From Pirellulales bacterium (lineage in GTDB: Bacteria; Planctomycetota; Planctomycetia; Pirellulales; JALHLM01), in assembly GCA_022844585.1 (NCBI GenBank), contig JALHLM010000188.1:1-10218 (forward strand): a stretch of DNA of 10,218 nt. Reading direction: 5' to 3'. The notes beneath the pieces are model-generated. The model had not been told where the DNA came from. It made no database searches and saw only the letters and a list, made by a program, of their open reading frames with translations. The first letter of the stretch is position 1. Every line of letters begins with the position of its first letter. Shown one piece after another: positions 1 to 6,449 of this stretch. Position numbers and translations under genes: made by a program.

Positions 1-160
1 CCCAAAGGATCAAACTCTGAGCGACGCCGGAACAAAGCTCAGTCAACCGCGCCATTGAGAATTTCGTCTCGGTCGTATATGCAACGTCCTCTCCCCCTCG
101 CTGGCGCTACGGGCTAGTGTTGTGAGGACATCGCGGGCGCCTCCAGTTTTTTTTCTTTGG

Positions 161-181
161 CCGTTTCCGATGGGGAAACGG
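161..181. repeat. Inverted repeat CCGTTTCC-N5-GGAAACGG
   Basis: Perfect 8-bp arms at 161-168 and 174-181 enclose a 5-base spacer GATGG. The left half-site CCGTTTC recurs at 231-237 as part of a second palindrome. The pair could be operator sites for a dimeric regulator of the downstream gene. It could also be a short RNA hairpin belonging to an upstream transcript, but no T-run follows it, so it does not look like an intrinsic terminator. Confidence 0.5.
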
Positions 182-231
182 AACATTGCTTAGGGAATGT
201 CGGCGCCCTGCGCTGGCGTTGTTTCCCAGGC

Positions 232-245
232 CGTTTCATGAAACG
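232..245. promoter_or_regulatory. Perfect 14-bp palindrome CGTTTCATGAAACG, candidate operator
   Basis: The 14 bases equal their own reverse complement with no spacer, so this is better suited to binding a dimeric protein than to forming an RNA hairpin. It ends 15 bases upstream of the putative -35 element at 261-266, a position usual for an activator site. Its outer half (CGTTTC/GAAACG) matches the arms of the inverted repeat at 161-181. The binding protein is unknown. Confidence 0.4.
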
Positions 246-260
246 TTAACGCGGCGCGGC

Positions 261-289
261 TTGTGACGGCATTTTTCAAGTCGTATCAT
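261..289 (+). promoter_or_regulatory. Candidate sigma-70-like promoter for the small gene/sigma operon
   Basis: TTGTGA at 261-266 and TATCAT at 284-289 are separated by 17 bases, giving 4/6 and 5/6 matches to the housekeeping consensus. Transcription would be expected to begin about 6-8 bases past the -10 element, at or next to the ATG at 297. No Shine-Dalgarno sequence lies before that ATG. This is a motif match only, and such matches occur by chance. Confidence 0.35.
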
Positions 290-296
290 CTATCCC

Positions 297-707
297 ATGA
301 AACCTTCGTCCGACTCCGGCGCGCGCGGTTCCGAAACACACTATCGGGCCGATTCCGCCGCCGCTGGGCGCGGGGCCAGTCCGGAAGACGCGGCGGCACA
401 GGCGCTTCTGGAGCTGGTGCTGCAGCAAACCATGGCGGCCTATGCGGAGACGCAGCATGCGCCGGAATCGGTCCGGGACGCCTTGCGGTCGGTCGCCTCA
501 CGGTTTCACGGCGAGTTGCTGTCGTTCGAGCCTTGCCTGGTCGCCTTGGTCGAGGCGGTGATTCGCGAGCCGTTCGCCGGCTGGGTTCCGCAGGGTCCGC
601 CCTGGGAGGCACTCTGCCGGCGGGTCGCCCAAACGATGTACGACGATCCAACGGCCCGCGCGCGGCTGGAATCCCTCTGGCGTCAGCTCCAGGAGCAAGG
701 ACCATGA
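297..707 (+). CDS. Small protein of unknown function, coupled to the sigma factor
   Basis: I do not recognise a family in this 136-residue protein. The first 27 residues are polar and probably disordered. The rest looks helical: residues 29-52 (Ala/Leu/Gln-rich), 57-70, 77-91 with a hydrophobic core FEPCLVALVEAVI, and 103-133 with Trp103 and Trp128. There is no signal peptide or membrane segment, so it is probably cytoplasmic. Its reading frame has normal protein composition, while the alternative frame over the same bases (opening with GTG at 263) is an Arg/Gly/Ala-rich shadow, so this frame is the real one. Its stop codon overlaps the sigma-factor start as ATGA (704-707), which implies translational coupling. 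By position it could be a partner or modulator of the sigma factor, for example an anti-sigma or co-sigma protein; that is inference only. No ribosome site precedes its ATG. Confidence 0.7.
   Translation: MKPSSDSGARGSETHYRADSAAAGRGASPEDAAAQALLELVLQQTMAAYAETQHAPESVRDALRSVASRFHGELLSFEPCLVALVEAVIREPFAGWVPQGPPWEALCRRVAQTMYDDPTARARLESLWRQLQEQGP
691..695 (+). promoter_or_regulatory. Ribosome binding site AGGAG fixing the sigma-factor start
   Basis: AGGAG lies 8 bases before the ATG at 704, inside the 3' end of the preceding gene. It decides the start of the sigma factor at 704 over the much longer in-frame extension back to a GTG at 263. Confidence 0.75.
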
Positions 708-1414
708 AGGAATCCGATCCCGCGACGATGGATCGCATGACGTCCTGCCAGGGCCTCGTAAAAACGATTGCCTGGAAGATTCACTGCAAGTTGCCGCCCA
801 ACGTCGATCTGGACGACCTGATCGGTTACGGTCAGGTCGGCCTCGCCGAAGCAGCGAGGGGATTCGACGAAACCCGCGGCGGCCAATTCACGACTTACGC
901 GTATTACCGCATCCGCGGCGCCATTCTCGATGGCTTGGAGCGGATGAAATGGTTCAACAAGATCGACTTCCACAGCGGCAAATACGAGCAGATGGCGGAC
1001 TCGGTGCTGGAACCGGAGTCGCAGGCCGCACAAGCCAATGCGGAGCACGCGGGCGAATCGTTTGACGCTCAGGTGAATTGGTTCTCCGAGACCAGCTCGA
1101 TGCTGGCCATCGCGTACCTCATGTCGGACCGCGGCGGCCGGGACGATGAGCGGAACCAAGAGATCGAGGATGCCGCGGCGGTTTGTCCTGGCGCGGTCAT
1201 TGCCAAGCGGGAATTGATCGAGCGTCTGCACACGTTGATCGACGGCTTGCCGCAAAACATGGCGAAGCTGATTCGCGCCAGCTACTTCGGCGGACTGACC
1301 CTGACCGAGGCGGGCAAGTCGATCGGCGTCAGCAAATCCCGGGCGAGCCGGTTGCATGCTGAGGCCCTGGAACAACTTGCCCGATCCTTGCGACGGGCGC
1401 AACTTGTTGACTGA
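704..1414 (+). CDS. RNA polymerase sigma factor, sigma-70 family, FliA/WhiG-like
   Basis: This is a 236-residue alternative sigma factor that would direct RNA polymerase to a dedicated set of promoters. Region 2 is clear at about residues 18-82: LVKTIAW, LPPNVDLDDLIGYGQVGL (30-47), the core-binding/melting part FTTYAYYRIRGAILDGL (62-78). Region 4 occupies about 175-230 and includes the helix-turn-helix LTLTEAGKSIGVSKSRASRLH (198-218), as in the sigma-28 group. The linker at 84-165 is acidic, low in recognisable motifs and does not match a normal region 3. The start at 704 is supported by AGGAG at 691-695 and the ATGA overlap with the preceding gene. It sits 94 bases ahead of tssA on the same strand, which suggests control of the T6SS, although no flagellar genes are here to test a flagellar role. 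The family call is firm; the target promoters are unknown. Confidence 0.9.
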   Translation: MKESDPATMDRMTSCQGLVKTIAWKIHCKLPPNVDLDDLIGYGQVGLAEAARGFDETRGGQFTTYAYYRIRGAILDGLERMKWFNKIDFHSGKYEQMADSVLEPESQAAQANAEHAGESFDAQVNWFSETSSMLAIAYLMSDRGGRDDERNQEIEDAAAVCPGAVIAKRELIERLHTLIDGLPQNMAKLIRASYFGGLTLTEAGKSIGVSKSRASRLHAEALEQLARSLRRAQLVD

Positions 1415-1508
1415 TCATGAGATAAGTACGAACGTAGACCGCGTGGTAGAGTTGTCGGGCGCTCCCTGGGCGTAACAACGACCCGCGAACTACGCTGAGC
1501 CAAATACG

Positions 1509-2600
1509 ATGGATATCGATCTGGAAGCCGTCGCACAACCGATTTCGCCGGACCAACCGGCAGGGCCGGATCTGCGCGCGGACGAATCCCGCAACAATAT
1601 TTACTTTCGCCTGCGCGACGTCTGGGACGTCGCCCGCCGCAAAGAGCGCGAGGCGTTGAACTCCGATCCAGGCCAAGGCGATCAAGGGTCGAGCGCGCAA
1701 ACCGAGAGTATCACGGCCTGGCGTTCGGTGAATTCGCTCGCCGCTCAGCTCGTGAGCGGCCATGCAAAAGACCTGGAGGCCGCCGCGTTTTTGATCCAGT
1801 CCTCGTTGCGCATCGAAGGGACGCGCGGCCTGGGCGTCGCCTTGACCGTCGCGCGCATCCTGGTCGAGAACTTTTGGAATGACCTCTATCCGCAAATCGG
1901 CGAGGAAGGACTCTCCTCGCGGTTGCGGCCGATTGAATCACTGAGTACCGCACCGTCGCTGGTGATTGAGCCGCTCCGCCGCAAGGCCGTGGCGAATAGC
2001 GCCGGGCAGGGGGAATTCACGTTCTCGCAGTATCTGTCCGCCGCGTCGGGCCGGGGCTCGCCCAGCATGCCCGACCTGGAACGGGCGGCCCAGGAAACCG
2101 ACACCGGCTTCTACGTCGGCCTGTTCGAGGAATTGAGCATCTGCCAGCGCGAGTTGGCGACGCTCTCCAAGCAACTGGACGAGAAGTGCGGCGTCGATGA
2201 ATCGGGAACGCCGCAAGGGCCGTCCCTGGGCGACCTGAAAAAGGCGCTCGACGAATATGCGGCCGCAGTGCAGCACCTGTCGAAGGGGCGGGTCGGCCAG
2301 GCGGTCGAAGCCGCCGAAGTCGAGGCGGCTGCAGCCGGGGGGGACGGGGCCCCCAGCGCTGGCGTGAGCGTTCCGGGGCGGTTAGAATCGCGGAGCGATG
2401 CGCTGCGGATGCTGGTGAAGGTGGCCGAGTTCTTCGAACGGCAGGATCCGCACACATTGCTCGGCGCTCAGGTGCGCAAAGTCGTCAAATTGGCGAATAT
2501 GTCGCCCGCGGAGTACTACAGCGAGCTGCTGGAGGACAATAACGCGCGGATGCAATTGTTCAAGCTGGTGGGGATCGATCCGCCGCGCGATGATCGTTGA
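1509..2600 (+). CDS. tssA: Type VI secretion protein TssA (ImpA family)
   Basis: TssA is a cytoplasmic T6SS protein that, depending on its class, works as a baseplate/sheath-priming factor or a cap that coordinates tail-tube and sheath growth. The 363-residue product has the ImpA N-terminal domain at roughly 1-130, beginning with the typical IDLEAVAQPISPDQPAGPDL and the segment YFRLRDVWDVARRKERE. A variable helical middle follows, then an Ala/Gly-rich linker (about 267-287). The C-terminal domain (about 292-360) contains SRSDALRMLVKVAEFFERQDP, then VVKLANMSPAEYYSELL and GID near the end, as in shorter TssA proteins. The length is ordinary for the short class. The ATG at 1509 begins right at the conserved domain; the ribosome site is weak. 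It opens the structural part of the cluster, 79 bases before tssB. Confidence 0.9.
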   Translation: MDIDLEAVAQPISPDQPAGPDLRADESRNNIYFRLRDVWDVARRKEREALNSDPGQGDQGSSAQTESITAWRSVNSLAAQLVSGHAKDLEAAAFLIQSSLRIEGTRGLGVALTVARILVENFWNDLYPQIGEEGLSSRLRPIESLSTAPSLVIEPLRRKAVANSAGQGEFTFSQYLSAASGRGSPSMPDLERAAQETDTGFYVGLFEELSICQRELATLSKQLDEKCGVDESGTPQGPSLGDLKKALDEYAAAVQHLSKGRVGQAVEAAEVEAAAAGGDGAPSAGVSVPGRLESRSDALRMLVKVAEFFERQDPHTLLGAQVRKVVKLANMSPAEYYSELLEDNNARMQLFKLVGIDPPRDDR

Positions 2601-2679
2601 ATTACGAATTTCCGCCGCGAGCCGCGGGCGCGACGAGCGCTCGGGACGGGCGACACTTGAAAGAGAACCGGTGTGAGCC

Positions 2680-3195
2680 ATGGCCGAATCGCAACAACAT
2701 AAGCTGGACCGAGTGCGCAAGCCGCGGGTGCAGATCACCTACGACGTCGAGACGAACGGCTCGATGGTGAAGACGGAGCTGCCGTTCATCGTTGGCGTGC
2801 TCGGCGACTTCGCGGGGGACAACAAGAATCAAAAGCCGCTGGAACAGCGGAAGTTCACCAATATCGACCGCGACAACTTCAACGACATCATGGCGCGGAT
2901 CGCGCCAGAGTTGAACCTGCGGGTGGAAAACACGCTCGCCGGCGACGGTTCGGAACTGGCCGTGCAACTGGCGTTCAAGTCGCTGGACGACTTCGAACCG
3001 GGCAAGCTGGTCGAGCAGGTCGAACCGCTCAAGAAACTGATGGAGATGCGGAACAAGCTCCGCGACCTGAAGAGCACGGTCGACCGCTCGGCGAATCTCG
3101 AAAAGATTCTCGAAGAAGTCATGAGCAATACCGAAAAGGCGAAAAGCGTGGCGGGCGAGTTGGGCGCGAAGACCGGAACAGGGGGTGACGCATGA
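2680..3195 (+). CDS. tssB: T6SS contractile sheath small subunit TssB (VipA/ImpB)
   Basis: TssB pairs with TssC to form the protomer of the contractile sheath that wraps the Hcp tube and drives injection. The 171-residue protein has the family length and hallmarks: HKLDRVRKPRVQITYDVE near the start, LPFIVGVLGDFAG (34-46), KFTNIDRDNFNDIMARIAP (about 58-76), the segment LAFKSLDDFEPGKLVEQVEPL, then a charged C-terminal helix LRDLKSTVDRSANLEKILEE that packs against TssC in known sheaths. It shares an ATGA overlap with tssC1 (3192-3195), so the two are translationally coupled, as fits a 1:1 complex. The 79-base gap from tssA holds no clear promoter, and the ribosome site before 2680 is weak (AAGAG at 2661-2665 is rather far). 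Confidence 0.96.
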   Translation: MAESQQHKLDRVRKPRVQITYDVETNGSMVKTELPFIVGVLGDFAGDNKNQKPLEQRKFTNIDRDNFNDIMARIAPELNLRVENTLAGDGSELAVQLAFKSLDDFEPGKLVEQVEPLKKLMEMRNKLRDLKSTVDRSANLEKILEEVMSNTEKAKSVAGELGAKTGTGGDA

Positions 3196-4691
3196 GCGCA
3201 GGGGAAACCAAACCAGCCGCCGCGGCGGACGCGACCACCACGGAAGCGGGAGGGCTGCTCGACAAGATCTTGGAGAGCATGCCCAAGACCGTGAAGCAGG
3301 AAAAGCGCGTCGACATGATCAACGCGCTGATCGGCCAGATCATGGACGAGCAACTCACGTACGACAAGAACGTGATGCGCTCGATCGATCAGCGGATGGA
3401 CCAGATCGACGCGGCGATCTCGAAGCAACTCGCCGCGATCATGCACAGCCCGTCGTTCCAAAAGATGGAAGGCTCGTGGCGCGGCTTACATCACCTGGTG
3501 GATCGCTCCGAAACGGGCGAATTCCTCAAACTCCGCGTGCTGAATTGCTCCAAGCGGGAGCTGTTCAAAGATTTGGATCGCGCCGTCGAGTTCGACCAGA
3601 GCCAGTTGTTCAAGAAGATCTACGAAACTGAATATGGCATCCTCGGCGGTCAACCGTACGGGGCGATGATCGGCGACTACGAATTCACCAATCATCCGGA
3701 AGACGTTGATCTGCTCACGAAGGTCTCCGGCGTGGCCGCTTCGGCGTTCTGCCCGTTCATCTCGGCCGCCGCGCCGCAGTTGATGGGCTTCGAGAGCTAC
3801 ACGGAATTGTCGCGCCCGCGCGACCTGACCAAGATCTTCGATTCCATCGAATACACGAAATGGAAATCGTTCCGGGAATCGGAAGATTCGCGGTTCTGCG
3901 TGTTGACGATGCCGCGGGTGTTGTCGCGTCTGCCGTACGGGGCCGCAACCAAGCCCGTCGAAGAATTCAAGTATGAAGAGTGCGAAAGCGACGAGCGCGG
4001 CCGCCACCTGCCGTTGCCGCACGAACACTACGCCTGGATGAACGCCGCCTACGTGATGGGCGCTCGTCTGACGGACGCGTTCGCGCGACACGCCTGGTGT
4101 ACGGCCATCCGCGGCGTGGAAAACGGCGGCAAGGTCGAAGGCCTGCCGGCGCATATCTTCACCAGCGACGACGGCGACCCGGATCTCAAGTGCCCGACGG
4201 AGATCGGCATCACCGATCGCCGCGAAAAGGAATTGAGCGACCTGGGCTTCCTGCCGTTGTGCCACTACAAGAACCGCGATTTCTCGGTGTTCATTGGTGG
4301 GCAGACCTGCCAGCGTCCCAAGAAGTACGTCGATCCGTCCGCTTCGGCGAACGCCGAAATCTCGGCACGGCTCCCGTACATCATGGCGGCTTCGCGGATC
4401 GCCCATTACCTGAAGGTCATCGCCCGCGACAAGATCGGCGGCTTCCTGGAAGAGGACGAGTGCCAGGACTGGTTGACGCGGTGGATTTCGCAGTACATCT
4501 GCCTGGACGACAAGCCGACCGACTCCGTGAAGGCCAAGTACCCGCTCAAGGAAGCGCGGATCGAAGTGAAAGCGGTTCCGGGCAAGCCCGGGTCGTACAA
4601 CGCGATCGCGCACCTGCGGCCTTGGCTCCAGTTCGAGGAATTGAACGCCTCGATTCGCATGGTGGCGGAATTGCCGAAAAACGCTCGGTAA
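3192..4691 (+). CDS. tssC: T6SS contractile sheath large subunit TssC, copy 1 (VipB/ImpC)
   Basis: This is the large sheath subunit, 499 residues, usual for the family. Visible signatures are MEGSWRGLHHLV (about 91-103), LRVLNCSKRELFKDLDRAVE, FDQSQLFKKIYETEYGILGG, MIGDYEF (near 160), AFCPFISAAAPQLMGFESY, KWKSFRESEDSRF, PRVLSRLPYG, KKYVDP (about 377-382) and AHYLKVIARDKIGG (about 405-418). The N-terminal GGLLDKILES (20-29) matches the helix that the ATPase ClpV recognises in VipB. The start ATG overlaps the tssB stop and a run of G (about 3180-3185) serves as ribosome site. It is immediately partnered with TssB, so I take it as the principal TssC; a second paralogue follows at 4832. Confidence 0.96.
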   Translation: MSAGETKPAAAADATTTEAGGLLDKILESMPKTVKQEKRVDMINALIGQIMDEQLTYDKNVMRSIDQRMDQIDAAISKQLAAIMHSPSFQKMEGSWRGLHHLVDRSETGEFLKLRVLNCSKRELFKDLDRAVEFDQSQLFKKIYETEYGILGGQPYGAMIGDYEFTNHPEDVDLLTKVSGVAASAFCPFISAAAPQLMGFESYTELSRPRDLTKIFDSIEYTKWKSFRESEDSRFCVLTMPRVLSRLPYGAATKPVEEFKYEECESDERGRHLPLPHEHYAWMNAAYVMGARLTDAFARHAWCTAIRGVENGGKVEGLPAHIFTSDDGDPDLKCPTEIGITDRREKELSDLGFLPLCHYKNRDFSVFIGGQTCQRPKKYVDPSASANAEISARLPYIMAASRIAHYLKVIARDKIGGFLEEDECQDWLTRWISQYICLDDKPTDSVKAKYPLKEARIEVKAVPGKPGSYNAIAHLRPWLQFEELNASIRMVAELPKNAR

Positions 4692-4737
4692 ACCGGCCGC
4701 GCGACGTGCGCGGACGGACCCGGGATTGACGTATGCT

Positions 4738-4773
4738 TGGAGCGGACGAGGCGTTTGGGCCTCGTCCGCTCCA
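4738..4773. repeat. Strong perfect hairpin between the two tssC genes
   Basis: Arms TGGAGCGGACGAGGC (4738-4752) and GCCTCGTCCGCTCCA (4759-4773) are exactly complementary over 15 bp with a 6-base loop GTTTGG. No T-run follows the right arm, so it is not a classical intrinsic terminator. It could stabilise the 3' end of the tssABC1 part of the mRNA, weaken read-through into tssC2, or be a copy of a dispersed palindromic element. It covers an in-frame ATG at 4733, which is one reason to place the tssC2 start downstream at 4832. Confidence 0.8.
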
Positions 4774-4831
4774 CATCGCTTACGCGCCATCGCGGTGCGG
4801 CGGACGGACTGGGCTCGGGGGTGTTTCGTTT

Positions 4832-6427
4832 ATGAATGTTGTGCCCGCTGGACAATCCGCGGCGGATGCGTCCGTCGTTGAATTGCCGCGCGAGCGGGCC
4901 GCTTCCCCCACCGGCGGATTGCTGCAAGCGATTCTCGACGGCTCGGCCCCCGGCGCAAAGGCAGACGCCCGGGCGTCGACGTTGGACCTGTTTCTCCGCG
5001 CCAAGTCGCCGGCCGAAGCGCTGCGTCTCTGGACGTCGGAAGAACTAACCCGCGACACCGCGCCCGACATTTCTTCGCAGCTCTCGCGGGACATTGCCAG
5101 CATTGATCAACTGCTCGCCGAACAGGTGAACCAGTTGCTCCATCATCCGCGATTGCAACGGCTGGAAGCCTCGTGGCGCGGGCTGGCTCATCTGGTGCAA
5201 CAGGCGTCGGAAGCGCGCGAGTCGATGCACTCAGAGCGGCAGGACTCGGACATTAAAATCCGCGTGCTGAATCTGACCAAGCGCGAATTGGCCCGCGACC
5301 TGGAGAACGCCGTCGATTTTGATCAGAGCCAACTGTTCAAACGCGTTTACTCGGATGGCTTCGGCATCCTCGGCGGCGAGCCGTTGGGCGTGCTGATCGG
5401 CGACTATCAGTTCGCGCATCAGATCGATCGCGAGCATCGGGTCGATGACGTCGCCACGCTGCGGCGCGTATCGGAAGTCGCGGCGGCGGCTTTTTGCCCG
5501 TTCATCACGGCGGCCGCGCCGGAACTATTCGCGCTCGACGAGTTTCGCCTGTTCGAGCAGCCCATCGAGTTGGCGCCGGTGTTTCGCCAACCGGAATACA
5601 TCAAGTGGCAGGGCTTTCGCGAATCGGAAGACGCGCAGTTCGTTGGCCTGACGGCGCCGCGCGTGTTGATGCGGTTGCCGTACGATGACGACGGCGGACG
5701 GCGCGACGGATTTCGCTTCGAGGAACGCGTCGGCGATCCTTCCGGCGACAATTACCTCTGGGGGAACGCCGCGTTCGCTTTCGGCGGTGTCCTGGTGCGG
5801 GCGTTCGGCGCCAGCCGCTGGTTCGCCGAAATTCGCGGCCTCGCGCGCCCGGCCGTGGCGGGCGGCGAAGTCGTGGGCATGGACGCCGATTGGTCGCGCC
5901 CCGAGGCGCGTCATCTGGTGCCAAAGTCACTTACGGAAGTGGCCATCGACGAGGAGCGCCAGCGCGAATTGGCGGAGTTGGGAATCATCCCGCTCTGCGC
6001 GATGCCGCACTCGCCGCGCGCGGTGTTCTATACGAATGCTTCGGCGCACAAACCGAAAAAGTACGTCGATCCGGTCGCCACCGCGAACGCCAAGCTCTCG
6101 GCGATGCTGCAATATGTCATGTGCGCGGCCCGTTTCGCGCACTATTTGAAGGTCATCGCGCGCAACAAGCTGGGCAGCGTGGCCGACGCGCAGGAACTGG
6201 AAGACTTGCTCAACGAATGGCTGAGCCGGTACGTGACCAGCGACGCCCTGGCGCCGGCCGAAACGAAGGCGCGGTTTCCATTGCGGGAAAAACAACTGCG
6301 CGTCGAAGAACAGCCGGGGCGACCCGGACACTTCCGGATGGTCATGCACCTGTTGCCGCACTATCAGCTGGACGACCTGAAGGCCTCGCTGAGACTCACT
6401 ACGTCGATCGGACCAGGTTCGGAATAG
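4832..6427 (+). CDS. T6SS contractile sheath large subunit paralogue, TssC copy 2 (ImpD-like)
   Basis: This is a second full-length TssC-family protein of 531 residues from the ATG at 4832. It repeats nearly all signatures of copy 1 in order: LEASWRGLAHLV (about 111-122), IRVLNLTKRELARDLENAVD, FDQSQLFKRVYSDGFGILGG, VLIGDYQF, AFCPFITAAAPELFALDEF, KWQGFRESEDAQF, PRVLMRLPYD, KPKKYVDP (about 407-414), AHYLKVIARNKLG and, near the end, LPHYQLDDLKASLRL. It differs by a longer N-terminus and an insertion around the region after PRVLMRLPY. A ClpV-motif-like GGLLQAILD is at 28-36. The frame is open back to an ATG at 4733, but those 33 residues have no sheath likeness and lie across a hairpin; a GGGGG at 4817-4821 precedes 4832. 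Paired TssC paralogues (ImpC and ImpD) are known in some T6SS loci such as the Rhizobium imp cluster. Whether this copy enters the sheath or has a separate role is open. Confidence 0.92.
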   Translation: MNVVPAGQSAADASVVELPRERAASPTGGLLQAILDGSAPGAKADARASTLDLFLRAKSPAEALRLWTSEELTRDTAPDISSQLSRDIASIDQLLAEQVNQLLHHPRLQRLEASWRGLAHLVQQASEARESMHSERQDSDIKIRVLNLTKRELARDLENAVDFDQSQLFKRVYSDGFGILGGEPLGVLIGDYQFAHQIDREHRVDDVATLRRVSEVAAAAFCPFITAAAPELFALDEFRLFEQPIELAPVFRQPEYIKWQGFRESEDAQFVGLTAPRVLMRLPYDDDGGRRDGFRFEERVGDPSGDNYLWGNAAFAFGGVLVRAFGASRWFAEIRGLARPAVAGGEVVGMDADWSRPEARHLVPKSLTEVAIDEERQRELAELGIIPLCAMPHSPRAVFYTNASAHKPKKYVDPVATANAKLSAMLQYVMCAARFAHYLKVIARNKLGSVADAQELEDLLNEWLSRYVTSDALAPAETKARFPLREKQLRVEEQPGRPGHFRMVMHLLPHYQLDDLKASLRLTTSIGPGSE

Positions 6428-6449
6428 GCTCTGCTTGAAGTCACAAATC

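Larger units (their letters stand above)
1..260. other. Non-coding leader region upstream of the sigma/T6SS locus
   Basis: I see no supportable gene here; every frame is broken by stops and no open frame has protein-like composition. The stretch contains a T8 run (147-154), two inverted repeats sharing CCGTTTC half-sites (161-181 and 232-245), and a segment around 91-120 that resembles dispersed repeats I associate with planctomycete genomes. It most likely holds the end of the preceding intergenic region plus the regulatory region of the gene starting at 297. Confidence 0.6.

Noticed and set aside
124..154. Intrinsic terminator formed by the T8 run at 147-154
   Set aside because: The only stem directly before it is GAGG/CCTC (124-127/140-143), four pairs with a 12-base loop, too weak to call. 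GGCGC/GCGCC (103-107/137-141) has too large a loop.
263..703. A 147-residue N-terminal extension of the sigma factor opening with GTG at 263
   Set aside because: The extension is Arg/Gly/Ala-rich and has no sigma motifs. It overlaps a better-composed frame (297-707), and the ATG at 704 has a proper AGGAG and begins at the family N-terminus.
286..738. Reverse-strand frame of 150 residues across the small gene
   Set aside because: It is Arg/Pro/Ala-rich shadow coding from GC-rich third positions, with no recognisable domain and overlap with supported genes on the other strand.
1403..1435. Separate promoter for tssA beginning with TTGACT at 1407-1412
   Set aside because: The -35-like hexamer is good, but no acceptable -10 hexamer occurs at 16-18 bases spacing, and no sigma-54 or sigma-28 type element is seen in 1415-1508.
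3486..4790. Long reverse-strand frame (434 residues) antisense to tssC1
   Set aside because: High GC commonly leaves the antisense frame open. The sequence is rich in Arg, Val and Gln without family motifs, and the opposite strand is an unambiguous TssC.
4733..4831. Upstream ATG at 4733 as the start of tssC2
   Set aside because: It would encode 33 residues across a perfect hairpin with no sheath similarity. The ATG at 4832 has a G-rich ribosome site and leaves the N-terminal GGLL motif near the start.
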